Shown one piece after another: positions 8,897 to 17,987 of a DNA stretch of 64,000 nucleotides. The DNA lies in NCBI GenBank assembly GCA_910586445.1, contig CAJUHV010000003.1, positions 50,806 to 114,805 on the forward strand, given 5' to 3'. How positions within the stretch are numbered: the stretch's first letter is position 1; each line of letters begins with the position of its first letter. The notes under the pieces were generated by a model, which saw only the letters and a list, made by a program, of their open reading frames with translations, made no database searches and had not been told where the DNA came from. The DNA is from an uncultured Eubacterium sp. Its GTDB lineage: Bacteria; Bacillota; Clostridia; Lachnospirales; Lachnospiraceae. A program made the translations under genes and the position numbers.

Positions 8897-9728
8897 CTGC
8901 AGCACTCCTCATAATCCGGCTGATTTTTTCTGTGTCTCCCCATATGGCCGGCGAATCATAGGGTCTGTCAGGAAATGCTCCATATTTCAGCCTGATGTCC
9001 ATATGATTTTCCCGAATATAAGACTCAACCTTTTCCGCCAAAGATACCGCCGTCCCCGTACACACATTGATAATGCCGTTTACCTCCGCCTGCATGCTGG
9101 CCGATGCAATCTGATTTGCAAGCTCTCTGATATGTATAAAGTCATATCGGTTATTTCCTGCTGTAAACGGGAATTCTTCCCTTCCATCTTCTACCGCCTG
9201 CCAGAGCTTGGAAAACACAGAACTTCCTCTCACATCATCCCCATAGATATAATATGCCCTGAGCCAGTGCAGGCTCACATTTTTGTTGCGGCAATATAAC
9301 ATCATGGCCTCCCGCAGTGCATTTTTAGCTACTCCATACATCGATAACGGCCGGCAGGGCGTATGCTCGTCTACTGCCCCTTCCCAATACCCCACCTCAT
9401 GCATGCTGCCCATAACTGTCAAATAAGGCAGTCCGCCATCTACCATATTTTCTAAAAATGTTACATGTGATGACAGCTCCCTCATATGCACATCTGAATC
9501 ATGGACAAAGCCATCCCTCCACGCAAGATGCACCAAAACATCCGGCTCACACAATTCTTTGAAGATATGCCTGTCCCCGCAAAATATTGGAGTATCTATA
9601 ATTTTTGCGCGCTCGTCCATTCCCTTACGCGAAAAATCAGACACATATACCTCACATCCCCTGTTTAAAAACTCTTTGACAACATGCCTGCCCATATAAC
9701 CGTTCGCGCCTGTAATTAATACTTTCAT
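8880..9728 (-). CDS. NAD(P)-dependent sugar-nucleotide epimerase/dehydratase (SDR), copy 1
   Basis: 282 residues. The Rossmann motif TGANGYMGRHVV at the N-terminus (Gly-x-x-Gly-x-x-Gly) and YGVAKNALREAM near residue 133 (the Tyr-x-x-x-Lys catalytic pair) place it in the extended SDR family. It most resembles RmlD/GalE-like enzymes that reduce or epimerise NDP-sugars; the exact product is not evident. A close paralogue (14711-15544) shares most motifs, including HLAW.DGF.H, GSMHEVG and RAYYI.GDD. The two copies flank a block of transferase genes, so they probably arose by duplication. Confidence 0.88.
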   Translation of the reverse strand: MKVLITGANGYMGRHVVKEFLNRGCEVYVSDFSRKGMDERAKIIDTPIFCGDRHIFKELCEPDVLVHLAWRDGFVHDSDVHMRELSSHVTFLENMVDGGLPYLTVMGSMHEVGYWEGAVDEHTPCRPLSMYGVAKNALREAMMLYCRNKNVSLHWLRAYYIYGDDVRGSSVFSKLWQAVEDGREEFPFTAGNNRYDFIHIRELANQIASASMQAEVNGIINVCTGTAVSLAEKVESYIRENHMDIRLKYGAFPDRPYDSPAIWGDTEKISRIMRSAADGKEK

Positions 9729-9783
9729 ATTCCGCTATTACCGCCTTTCCAACAGCACGCCGAATCATTTCCCCATGCCCGTT

Positions 9784-10527
9784 TCATGTTCTTATTTGAT
9801 ATTTACGCATTCGTCCCACTAAATACCTCACGCCAGCTTGTATGATGGCAGGTAAAATGCCATAAATCCTGATAGGTAAAAGAAATATTATGTAATCTTT
9901 GAAACAGCATAACCCTTCCCACACTTTTTCTCTCTTAGAAAACTTTCTAGATTTTTTCTTCCGTAATATAATGTCAAACTGTGCACATACCTTTTTTTCA
10001 TAATCTGCTGTCTGGTCTATGTTCCTGTCACATGTAAAATCATAGTTCTTGAGATTTTCACGGATATCTATAACTTCTACATAGTTTCGAAACTGATCTA
10101 AAAAATCTTTTATAACTACATTTTTTGGAAGTCCGCTGCCTTCGTTCAGCGTAAATGAATGCTTGTGATCCAGATTATTTACTGAAGGCCAAACTCCCTT
10201 TTCATAATAAGTCTCATGCGGCACGCATATGTACAATACCCCCCCCCGCTTACAAACGCGTATCCAGTTTTTTAAAGCGACATTGATATTTCTCATATGC
10301 TCCAGACAATGCGAAGAATATACAAAATCAAATGCCTCATCCCTGATTTTCCAAAGATACTGTGCATCCCCATCTTTTAAATCCCACAGCCTGACCTTTC
10401 CCTTTATTCCCGGTGGAAGGATCAGGCAGTCATCGCCTCCTCCGATATCTATTCCATACCCATGCAGATACCTGCTAAAATCACCATTTTTCACCCTGTC
10501 TTCATAGTTTTTTGCTGTTTCTCTCAA
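9784..10527 (-). CDS. Class I SAM-dependent methyltransferase
   Basis: 247 residues. GYGIDIGGGDD near residue 24 is the SAM-binding motif I; EAFDFVYSSHCLEHM near residue 67 is motif II to III of the Methyltransf_11 type, and RVCKRGGVLYICVPH near 90 is the following strand. It probably methylates a sugar or a lipid-linked glycan intermediate. The start is TTG at 10525-10527, six bases after AAGGAG. Codons for Arg-Gly-Gly-Val contain a run of nine G (10239-10247), the third in this operon. Confidence 0.85.
   Translation of the reverse strand: MRETAKNYEDRVKNGDFSRYLHGYGIDIGGGDDCLILPPGIKGKVRLWDLKDGDAQYLWKIRDEAFDFVYSSHCLEHMRNINVALKNWIRVCKRGGVLYICVPHETYYEKGVWPSVNNLDHKHSFTLNEGSGLPKNVVIKDFLDQFRNYVEVIDIRENLKNYDFTCDRNIDQTADYEKKVCAQFDIILRKKKSRKFSKREKVWEGLCCFKDYIIFLLPIRIYGILPAIIQAGVRYLVGRMRKYQIRT
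10239..10247. repeat. Homopolymer G9/C9 inside the methyltransferase gene
   Basis: Nine C on the plus strand, read as CGG GGG GGG GTA (Arg-Gly-Gly-Val) near residue 93 of the methyltransferase. In frame in this copy; slippage would truncate the enzyme in its SAM-binding domain. Confidence 0.95.
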
Positions 10528-10545
10528 CTTGATCTCCTTTTGCGT

Positions 10546-10923
10546 CTAACTTTTTTCTTCCTTATCGTTCAACTGTTTTTCCAGATCACGAATCCGCTTT
10601 TCCATCATTGCAGCTTCTTGAATCAACGAGCGCAGCTTAGCTGCATGCCTTGATACAATAGATGTCAGAGACATAAGCAGGATAATCAAAAATCCAATGC
10701 ATATCGTATACAGACCATTCATATAACTTTGAATTCCTAAAAATTCAGTCAATGCTGCCAGTATCTGAGGATAAAAAATGCAGACAGCCATAACACTCCC
10801 GGCAAAAATCCACAACAGCGTATATTTCATTTCCAGCGCTTTTTTCTTCAGAAAATAAATAAGCAGTACAAAATAAACGAGAACAGCTGCCGAAAGCATA
10901 ATCCGCAAATCCCAAGATAGCAT
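10546..10923 (-). CDS. DUF2304-family small membrane protein
   Basis: 125 residues with three hydrophobic helices (about residues 8-26, 37-56 and 69-86) followed by a charged helical tail (LRSLIQEAAMMEKRIRDLEKQL). Size, topology and the MKYTLLWI segment match DUF2304 proteins, which are normally encoded beside a dolichol-phosphate-mannose-synthase-like GT2, as here (three bases away). A role as membrane partner of that GT2 in making a polyprenyl-phosphate sugar is an inference from context. The start follows AGGAGATAAAAA. Confidence 0.82.
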   Translation of the reverse strand: MLSWDLRIMLSAAVLVYFVLLIYFLKKKALEMKYTLLWIFAGSVMAVCIFYPQILAALTEFLGIQSYMNGLYTICIGFLIILLMSLTSIVSRHAAKLRSLIQEAAMMEKRIRDLEKQLNDKEEKS

Positions 10924-10926
10924 TTT

Positions 10927-11628
10927 TTATCTCCTTATCTTCAAACTCAGCCTGCATACAATAATTGCCAACGAAACCTTAATCATATAATATATGGATC
11001 TCCATGAATAAATGGAGCTCGTCCCTCCTCCTCTCTCCCGCATCATAACCGGATATTCCAGAATCTTTGCATGGCTTTCAAGCGCCATGACAATTGCCTC
11101 CGGCTCTGGATAATCTCCCGGATAATCCTGTGCATAATATTCAATAAACCTCCGGTTCACAATGCGGAATCCACTTGTGACATCGTATATTCTCTTTCCC
11201 GTGCAGATCTTTATCAGGGTACTGAGAAAATAAATGCCTGTCCTTCTTGCCTTTGACGACTGAAATCCCCTCTTTTCTATAAAACGTGAACCGATTGCAA
11301 TATCTGCATTCTCTTCCTGCATCTTAGCGATCATCTGAGAAATATACCCGACATCGTGCTGCCCGTCTCCGTCAATCTGCACCGCCAGATCATAACCGTT
11401 CCGCTGTGCATACTTATATCCTGTCTGAACAGCACCTGCGATTCCTACATTCACAGGCAGAGTCAGATAAAAAAATCCCTGCTCTTTGCAGATCTGTTCT
11501 GTACGGTCTAAAGAACCGTCATTGATAATGATATAATGGTACTGCGGACATCTGTTTCTGATATTTTCAACCACTTTTCTTATAGCCGCCTCTTCATTGT
11601 AAGCCGGAATGATAATAAGCGTTTTCAT
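10927..11628 (-). CDS. Polyprenyl-phosphate glycosyltransferase-like GT2 (DPM1/GtrB type)
   Basis: 233 residues. TLIIIPAYNEEAAIRKVVENI opens the GT-A domain; LAVQIDGDGQHD near residue 88 holds the metal-binding Asp-x-Asp; DVTSGFRIVNRRFIEYY near 150 is typical of the DPM1 subgroup. These enzymes usually move a sugar from an NDP donor to a polyprenyl phosphate for later use by membrane GT-C enzymes. A GT-C-like gene (11775-13574) and a DUF2304 gene flank it, which fits. AGGAG lies ten bases before the ATG. Confidence 0.88.
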   Translation of the reverse strand: MKTLIIIPAYNEEAAIRKVVENIRNRCPQYHYIIINDGSLDRTEQICKEQGFFYLTLPVNVGIAGAVQTGYKYAQRNGYDLAVQIDGDGQHDVGYISQMIAKMQEENADIAIGSRFIEKRGFQSSKARRTGIYFLSTLIKICTGKRIYDVTSGFRIVNRRFIEYYAQDYPGDYPEPEAIVMALESHAKILEYPVMMRERGGGTSSIYSWRSIYYMIKVSLAIIVCRLSLKIRR

Positions 11629-11655
11629 ATATGCCTGACTCCTTATTAATGAACA

Positions 11656-11760
11656 TCATTTTATTTTCAATGCCCTGCCCAAACTCGTAATATTTCTGAC
11701 TACGTGTTCGATATTTCCCGCTTCGTTATATGCGGGAATAATCAGCAGTATCCTTTGCAT
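11656..11760 (-). pseudogene. Remnant of a second GT2 gene (first 34 codons)
   Basis: From the ATG at 11758-11760 the minus strand reads MQRILLIIPAYNEAGNIEHV and then VRNITSLGRALKIK before TGA at 11656-11658. This is the start of a polyprenyl-phosphate GT2, similar to but not identical with the neighbouring intact gene. The rest of the gene is missing, so it is probably the scar of a recombination between two such genes. Confidence 0.75.
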
Positions 11761-11774
11761 TATGAATCCTCCGC

Positions 11775-13574
11775 TTAATCTGATCCCCAAATCCCTATAA
11801 ATGCATATTCATCTTCGTACACCCGCTCTAATTCATCGTATAACTGCGCATTTGACAAATATTCTTCACTTTCTTTTGCAACCACCATGTATTTTCCATA
11901 CTGCCCCTGTTTATACTTTTCCATCACTTCCTCCGGCAGCTTCCAGAGAATATAGCTGCTGATTCTTTGATCTGTCAAAGCTTCAAACCAGAACATATTT
12001 TCAAAATGTCCGATAAATAATACTTCTCCTGCATCCGAGTAGTCTTCTTTCACCTTCTCACATATTTTCACCAGCCTGACATCTCTGCCAGATGCCCGTT
12101 CATGTAACATCTGATTCATTGAGTAGATATGGAAGAACGCTCCCGTATCTGCAAACGGCAGGTTATTGATATTGATCTCCCTCCATTTTCCCTCTGCTCC
12201 AGTAACCATAATTACAGCAAGCATTGCGATTCCAGCCAGATAGCTAATTCCAAAAAACCGCTCTTTCTTTAAAAACTCCAGAACTCCGATCACAAAACAG
12301 CTTAAAACAAGCATCCACAGCATATAATTCAGCTTGTAATAATAATAAGTTGATACTTCTGCTTGTAACATTTTTATAAAAAAGAACACAGCATATCCAG
12401 TACCTATTACAAGCAGTATGACAGGAAGATTTATTTTTTTCTTTTTCAAATACACATACACTGCGTATACCGCAAAAATAATATACAGCCAGAAATCGGA
12501 ATATAAATTCCGGTATATGTAACCTTCTATAGTCAATGCGTTCCCATAATCCGCGGGATTGCGCGCAAGGAGCGGAGCGATAACCAAAAACCACAGTGTC
12601 ATAACGGTCGGCACCAGAAAAACCCTGAGTCCTTCTTTGATAAATGCCGTGCTGAAAAATCTTTTCTGCGTTCTGAGCAGCCACCCTTCCTTATATGCCT
12701 TATACACAATACAGGCCAGCAGGGCTGCATAGACAGCTGGTGCAAACAGCGTGTACCCGATTCCTGTTCCCAGACAGCCCAGTGCCAGCAGCACGCCGTA
12801 TATATTTTTATTTTCTCCCTCACTGTCTATATACCAGCCGGACACAACGCATAAAAAGGCGATAACTGTAACTGTCAGCTGCAGATAGACAAAACCAAAA
12901 ACCATATCGTTGTACGGATAGCCGAATACATAGAAAAATACTGCCACATACACAATCATCTTCATCCAGATCCTGTGCGCATATCCGATCAATCCCGAAG
13001 CGAAAACCAGTCCAGAAAAATAAAAGTTAATTCCGTATTTGATTAAAAAGAACTTATATGGCTGCACTCCTTCCCAGATCTTTGTCATGCTCTGTATAAA
13101 CAGCCCGTTCGTTGCTGCCCCCAGATACATGCCCTTTACCCGCTGTCCATTTACAAAATCCATTGCTGATTTTAGATGTACTCCCGGATCACTTGTCTCA
13201 AAACGAATCAGCAGCTCCGGCGTAAAACGCTCCCTTACTGCCCAAAATATGACCACTGTATAGACCAAAAGAAAAACAGTGTCCGAAACCGCCAGATTAT
13301 ATTTTTGTACTTTCTGTTTTTTCCAGATCAGCCATACCAGATAAGCACACAGTGCCAGATTACAGACTGCAGCCGAATTAATATTGGTATTTATATATAA
13401 AATAGTCAGAAGACCTGTCCAAAAGCAGGCCAGACATTCATATGCTACGACTGCAATCGGAAAACATATAACTATATTTTGTTTTTCATCGTGTCTGGGC
13501 AGCATTAAAAATGCTAGAATTAAGACTATTTCCGTTAATATATAAAACATACCCTCTCCCCAGTTTCCAGCCAT
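11775..13574 (-). CDS. Polytopic GT-C-like membrane protein
   Basis: 599 residues with roughly twelve hydrophobic segments and a soluble C-terminal part (about residues 490-599). The first long loop carries ELLIRFETSDPGVHLKSA, an acidic motif of the kind that binds catalytic metal or lipid-sugar in GT-C enzymes. No named family is recognised with certainty. Position beside a polyprenyl-phosphate GT2 and DUF2304 protein suggests that it transfers a lipid-linked sugar on the outer face of the membrane. Its start codon overlaps the stop of the upstream acyltransferase (TAATG). Confidence 0.65.
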   Translation of the reverse strand: MAGNWGEGMFYILTEIVLILAFLMLPRHDEKQNIVICFPIAVVAYECLACFWTGLLTILYINTNINSAAVCNLALCAYLVWLIWKKQKVQKYNLAVSDTVFLLVYTVVIFWAVRERFTPELLIRFETSDPGVHLKSAMDFVNGQRVKGMYLGAATNGLFIQSMTKIWEGVQPYKFFLIKYGINFYFSGLVFASGLIGYAHRIWMKMIVYVAVFFYVFGYPYNDMVFGFVYLQLTVTVIAFLCVVSGWYIDSEGENKNIYGVLLALGCLGTGIGYTLFAPAVYAALLACIVYKAYKEGWLLRTQKRFFSTAFIKEGLRVFLVPTVMTLWFLVIAPLLARNPADYGNALTIEGYIYRNLYSDFWLYIIFAVYAVYVYLKKKKINLPVILLVIGTGYAVFFFIKMLQAEVSTYYYYKLNYMLWMLVLSCFVIGVLEFLKKERFFGISYLAGIAMLAVIMVTGAEGKWREININNLPFADTGAFFHIYSMNQMLHERASGRDVRLVKICEKVKEDYSDAGEVLFIGHFENMFWFEALTDQRISSYILWKLPEEVMEKYKQGQYGKYMVVAKESEEYLSNAQLYDELERVYEDEYAFIGIWGSD

Positions 13575-14668
13575 TACAGTCTCTTCTGTATCAAAGCCAC
13601 AAGCTTTTTATTTCTTTTACAAAACGGCATGTATACCAGATGATACGATACTCCGGCCAGCACATAAGCAATGGCAGCACTGATAGCAGCCATAACCACA
13701 GCATCCTCAGCACGTACAGCTGCATGCTCGACATAACATTTCTGAACCAGACATTGCTGTACGACAAATCCCCAAAGATATAATCCATATGCATACTCTC
13801 CCTTTAAAAACCGCAGCTTCAGTCTTTGTTCATCCGCCAGTCCCAGAGAAAAAACAATATAGGGAAACAGTGCCAGACATACAGCTTCTCTAACAAAATC
13901 CGTTCGAAACATAAGCCCACCTGCTGCCAGTAAAAGAAACATTGCCCGTTGGACGTTCAGATACTTTTGGATTGGATACAGATAACAGGCACCCCCGATA
14001 AACATATAAGGCATTACGTTCAAGGCAGACATCCAGTCTGTCCCATAGAACACGATCCTTGCATTTGGACATAAGATAAATTTCGCCAAAAAAGCAGCTG
14101 ATACCAGGCAGGTAAATATTCCATACACATGCTTACTAATCCGAAATTTATACATTCCTATAAAGAACACCAGAAGAACTACATATACAAACACTTCTAC
14201 CGGCATAGTCCATAGTGAACCATTGACAGCTCCAGGATATGGATTGCTTTCGAACATCCCCGGCAGATCATATGTACAAAACAGGAACAGATTCTTTATC
14301 ACATAGCCTCCTACGGCTGCTCTGCCCTGCACAAAATAATCAATAATGCCTAGGCTCGTAAATAACGGCCCGATTACCAACGCTGTTACCACTAGACACA
14401 CTGCCAGCTCTGGATACAGCCTCCCGATTCGTTTAACAGCATATTCTAAGCATATTTTCTTTACACTTCCCTCCTGCGCAGACAAACTCTTCATAATCAG
14501 ATAGCCGCTGATCAAAAAAATGATCTTAACACCAAGCGCATGAATCGAACTTCCAAAAAACATAGGCACACCCGCTCCCAAGAACACACATTGATGCCCA
14601 TATATCACAAAAAATGCAGCCAGTAAATGCAGTGTCCCCAAATTATTGTTCCTATTATTTTCTTTCAT
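13574..14668 (-). CDS. Acyltransferase-3 family membrane O-acyltransferase, second copy
   Basis: 364 residues from the ATG at 14668 (a GTG at 14680 abuts the ribosome site and is less likely). NNNLGTLHLLAAFFVIYGHQC and NPYPGAVNGSLWTMPVEVFVYV are the same two family signatures as in the gene at 4629-5708, to which it is clearly paralogous. About ten membrane segments. Predicted to O-acetylate or otherwise acylate a surface glycan. Unlike its paralogue it has no G9 tract (the equivalent region has only five G), so if one copy is switchable this one would be constant. Confidence 0.9.
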   Translation of the reverse strand: MKENNRNNNLGTLHLLAAFFVIYGHQCVFLGAGVPMFFGSSIHALGVKIIFLISGYLIMKSLSAQEGSVKKICLEYAVKRIGRLYPELAVCLVVTALVIGPLFTSLGIIDYFVQGRAAVGGYVIKNLFLFCTYDLPGMFESNPYPGAVNGSLWTMPVEVFVYVVLLVFFIGMYKFRISKHVYGIFTCLVSAAFLAKFILCPNARIVFYGTDWMSALNVMPYMFIGGACYLYPIQKYLNVQRAMFLLLAAGGLMFRTDFVREAVCLALFPYIVFSLGLADEQRLKLRFLKGEYAYGLYLWGFVVQQCLVQKCYVEHAAVRAEDAVVMAAISAAIAYVLAGVSYHLVYMPFCKRNKKLVALIQKRL

Positions 14669-14710
14669 CTCATCAAGCACCTCTCTCTGCAGCAGTCTTT
14701 ATGTATTTTT

Positions 14711-15544
14711 CTAATCATATTTTTTCATGATCTTTGTAATAAGCGAATTGTCGCCATAGATCAGCTTTGAATCATATGGCCTTTCTTGAAATGCACCATA
14801 CTCAAGCGTAATATTCAGATTATGATCTTTAATAAACTGCTCCGCCTTTTCCTTTAACGGCATCGGTTTTCCAGAACAGACATTAATAATTCCGTTAAAC
14901 TCTTCCTGCAGGCTGACGCAGGCAATCTGCTTTGCCAGATCCTTGATATCTATAAAATCATACTGGTTCTCACCCGATGTAAAAGGAAACTTATCTTTTC
15001 CGTCTTCCCCTGCCTGCAGCAGTTTTGTAAAAACAGAACAGTTTTTTATATCATCTCCGACAATATAATAAGCCCTCAGCCAATGCAGATTAATATGTTC
15101 CGATTCTGCCTGCAGCAGCATTGCCTGCCTTAATGCATTTTTTGCCACGCCATACTGTGAAAGCGGATGACAGGGTGTATTCTCATCTACCTTTCCTTCA
15201 TAAAAACCTACCTCATGCATCGTTCCCATGACTGAAATGTTTTTACATCCACCCTTAATCATATCGTTTAAAAATATAAAGTGCCCTGACACATTTTCCA
15301 TATGCCTTGGTGAATTGTGCAGAAAGCCGTCCTGCCATGCCAGATGTATACACACATCAGGGCACTCCAGCTGCTCATAAATATCTGCATTTCCAGAAAA
15401 AATCTCTGCATCTGATAATTTTGCCCTGGAATCTACGTCTTTGTTATTAAAATCGACAGCGATTACCTCATGCCCTTTTGCCAGAACTTCTTTTACAACA
15501 TGCCGTCCCATATATCCGTTCGCCCCTGTTACAACTACTTTCAT
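14711..15544 (-). CDS. NAD(P)-dependent sugar-nucleotide epimerase/dehydratase (SDR), copy 2
   Basis: 277 residues from the ATG at 15544, which follows AAGAGGAAAT; a further ATG at 15562 has a weaker site. TGANGYMGRHVVKEVL is the cofactor motif and YGVAKNALRQAMLL holds the Tyr-x-x-x-Lys pair. Strongly similar to copy 1 (8880-9728) along the whole length, sharing HLAWQDGFLHNS, GTMHEVGFYEG and RAYYIVGDDI-type blocks. Probably acts on the same or a sister NDP-sugar. Confidence 0.88.
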   Translation of the reverse strand: MKVVVTGANGYMGRHVVKEVLAKGHEVIAVDFNNKDVDSRAKLSDAEIFSGNADIYEQLECPDVCIHLAWQDGFLHNSPRHMENVSGHFIFLNDMIKGGCKNISVMGTMHEVGFYEGKVDENTPCHPLSQYGVAKNALRQAMLLQAESEHINLHWLRAYYIVGDDIKNCSVFTKLLQAGEDGKDKFPFTSGENQYDFIDIKDLAKQIACVSLQEEFNGIINVCSGKPMPLKEKAEQFIKDHNLNITLEYGAFQERPYDSKLIYGDNSLITKIMKKYD

Positions 15545-15577
15545 ATTTCCTCTTTTCTGCATATGCCGCCCCGGATC

Positions 15578-17035
15578 TTATCCAGATATATTTTTCTTTA
15601 TCTTTTTTATAATGTCTTCTGCCTTGACAGTTCTCTTTTTTTTCAAAAGTATCTCGCACAATTCCAACGGTATATCTACCCTGAGTTTTCCTTGTATTGT
15701 AATCTTTCGGATGTCCTTCCCTTCTCGGCAGTTCCACTCAACCTGTGGGTCATCCTGCATAAATAAGATATACTCTGCCAGGTCTATCCCATTATGTTTT
15801 ACATCTGCCTGCTCAAGAACCAGTGCCGACTCATCATAATAATTGATCTTGACCTGCAGGGCCGTCAAAAGCAGAATGCCCTTCTCAACAGGGTCCCATC
15901 TCATCTTCGTTACCCTGCAGTACTGCCTGCCCGGCATATAAACAATTTCAAACTCCCCTGACTGGCTGATCGATCTGGCACCATGCAGTGTATCCTCTTC
16001 TGAATAAAACTTCCCCGATTTAAAATAGATCCTCTCAGCTTCTAATACAGACTCTATATGTGTCTGCCTTAAAAACCATTTTCCGTCCCTCAGCAGATTA
16101 TATATGTTTTTTGCGTCGCCAACAGGCAGGCACAGCATTTTACTTGTAATCCGCCTTACAATGGTATCATAATTTTTCTTCCATTCTTCTTTCTTATGTA
16201 TTGTGAAGGAAGTATCCGCATTCATCCATTTCCTGTATATGCATGCAGGCATCGGAATACTGTAAACGCCGCATACATAAGCTGCCCGCATTAAATAATC
16301 CCAGTCTTCTGTAGTAGTAAGGCTTTCATCAAAGATAATGCCCATTTTCTGGAACACTGACGCCGGATACGCTAAGCCCACAGGCGGACAACGATTCAGC
16401 TCAACCTGTGTCACTGTGTTATAATCTTTTGCAAACTCAGTATCAAAGCCCGACTCCGCCCTCAGGCCGCCGGAATACTCTCCCTCTTCAATCACAGACC
16501 ATTCCTGAGCAAACGTATAATTATACAAGACCTTCCCATAATGCTTCTGCGCTGCGTGATAAAAATTTGAAACCCAGTGATCTAAAACTATATCATCATC
16601 ATCCAATGTAATAATGTACTCACCCCATGCCTGTGCAAATCCAATATTTAATGGTGTCGTCCTATTTCCATGATCTACTGCGAAGTAACGTATTTTTTTT
16701 CTTAAAGATTCCCCCTGCTGTTCCACAATCCTATGGACCAGCTCTTGTTCTTCCTCATTTAATTTATGGCCGCATAAAAGCACTTCAAAATCTTGGTTTT
16801 CCTGACCTTCCAGGCAGAGGAATACTTCTCTGAGTGATTCCTCACGCCTCCCCTGCGTTCTGATTACAATTGACAAAAATGGTGAATTTATTTTTTTCTT
16901 CTGGCTTTCTGCTGTAATTTTCTCATAGCCGCTTTCTACAAAGGCCTCATAGGAGGCATTCAAAAATTCATTTATATTTTCCCGAAGCTCATTCAATACA
17001 ACGACCGAATCCAGAATAGTTTCCATATTCCGCAT
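15578..17035 (-). CDS. Family 2 glycosyltransferase with long C-terminal extension
   Basis: 485 residues. The GT-A domain covers about residues 50-290: LSIVIRTQGRREESLREVF, YIITLDDDDIVLDHW with the acidic nucleotide-binding cluster near 158, and TTEDWDYLMRAAYV near 228. The remaining 195 residues have no recognised domain and could bind the polymer or form a second module. The first 40 residues are helical and lead into the domain. ATG at 17035 lies behind AGAAAGGAAAG. One of several GT2 enzymes in the run. Confidence 0.85.
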   Translation of the reverse strand: MRNMETILDSVVVLNELRENINEFLNASYEAFVESGYEKITAESQKKKINSPFLSIVIRTQGRREESLREVFLCLEGQENQDFEVLLCGHKLNEEEQELVHRIVEQQGESLRKKIRYFAVDHGNRTTPLNIGFAQAWGEYIITLDDDDIVLDHWVSNFYHAAQKHYGKVLYNYTFAQEWSVIEEGEYSGGLRAESGFDTEFAKDYNTVTQVELNRCPPVGLAYPASVFQKMGIIFDESLTTTEDWDYLMRAAYVCGVYSIPMPACIYRKWMNADTSFTIHKKEEWKKNYDTIVRRITSKMLCLPVGDAKNIYNLLRDGKWFLRQTHIESVLEAERIYFKSGKFYSEEDTLHGARSISQSGEFEIVYMPGRQYCRVTKMRWDPVEKGILLLTALQVKINYYDESALVLEQADVKHNGIDLAEYILFMQDDPQVEWNCREGKDIRKITIQGKLRVDIPLELCEILLKKKRTVKAEDIIKKIKKNISG

Positions 17036-17050
17036 TATGTACTTTCCTTT

Positions 17051-17956
17051 CTATACCAGATAAAATCTATGCTCTGTAAAATAATCCCCGCTAAATTTTG
17101 CAATTTTATGATCCTGGTCTATCTGCTGTGGAAGCCTTCCCTCTGCTCTGCGCTTTTCAAATTCAGCAGCTGCTTTCCGCTGCGTTTCACTGCCTTTTGA
17201 AAACATGTCAAGAAGGTAAGCAGTTCTCTCATTATTCGACCATTTATACGCTATAAAAATAGCCGATTCTGTCGAATAATATTTTTCCGCCTCTGTCGGC
17301 TCCCACTTTCCCTGTTTAGAAAGTCTTTTCGCATGAAAACAGACAGCTTTGGGCTGATAGATCAGCTTATATCCTTCTAAACGTATGCGCCATGAAAAAT
17401 CTAAATCGTCGCAGTACAAAAAGAAAGTCTCATGATCAAAACCTCCAAGCTGTTCAAACAGTTTTCGCGGAAATACCGCACAGGCTGTAGCTGCCCAGTC
17501 TGTCTCGCCTGTTGTTATATCATACTCTTTTGAATGCTCAATCGGTGTCTGCCTGGCCTCAACCATTCCTGCCTGTTCATCAAGGTCAAACGGCCTAAAC
17601 AGATGTTCAAATACATCCGGGGCTAAAATCACATCCGGATTCATAATCAGCATATATTCGCACCCGCAGTCTGCCCCCATTGTATTGTGTCCTTTGGCAG
17701 ATCCTGTATTTTCGTTAAAAAAACAGTATCTAAATTCAAACTCTTTCTTGAACATTTCCTTTAACCCGCTGATTTCCTGATCTGTAAATACCGGTTCGGG
17801 CGATGCATCCCCATAATAAACAACAGCACTTTCTAACGACTTTCCATACTGCCTGTCTACACGTATGGCATTCTGAATCGAGTGCATTGCTTTCATTAGG
17901 GATTCTTTTTTGTTGTTATAAATAACTGATTGTATCTGTAATGTTTTTCCTGCCAT
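17051..17956 (-). CDS. Family 2 glycosyltransferase (rhamnosyltransferase-like)
   Basis: 301 residues from the ATG at 17956, which is preceded by AGGAGAGAA; longer starts at 17980 and 18001 lack a site. EYMLIMNPDVILAPDVF near residue 105 is the GT2 metal-binding region with Asn-Pro-Asp, and GGFDHETFFLYCDDLDFSWRIRLEG near 170 is the signature of WbbL/RfbF-type rhamnosyltransferases. Likely adds a sugar, perhaps rhamnose, to the growing surface polymer. It directly follows the Wzt gene. Confidence 0.85.
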   Translation of the reverse strand: MAGKTLQIQSVIYNNKKESLMKAMHSIQNAIRVDRQYGKSLESAVVYYGDASPEPVFTDQEISGLKEMFKKEFEFRYCFFNENTGSAKGHNTMGADCGCEYMLIMNPDVILAPDVFEHLFRPFDLDEQAGMVEARQTPIEHSKEYDITTGETDWAATACAVFPRKLFEQLGGFDHETFFLYCDDLDFSWRIRLEGYKLIYQPKAVCFHAKRLSKQGKWEPTEAEKYYSTESAIFIAYKWSNNERTAYLLDMFSKGSETQRKAAAEFEKRRAEGRLPQQIDQDHKIAKFSGDYFTEHRFYLV

Positions 17957-17987
17957 TTCTCTCCTGCTTTTATAATCCATATTTCTT

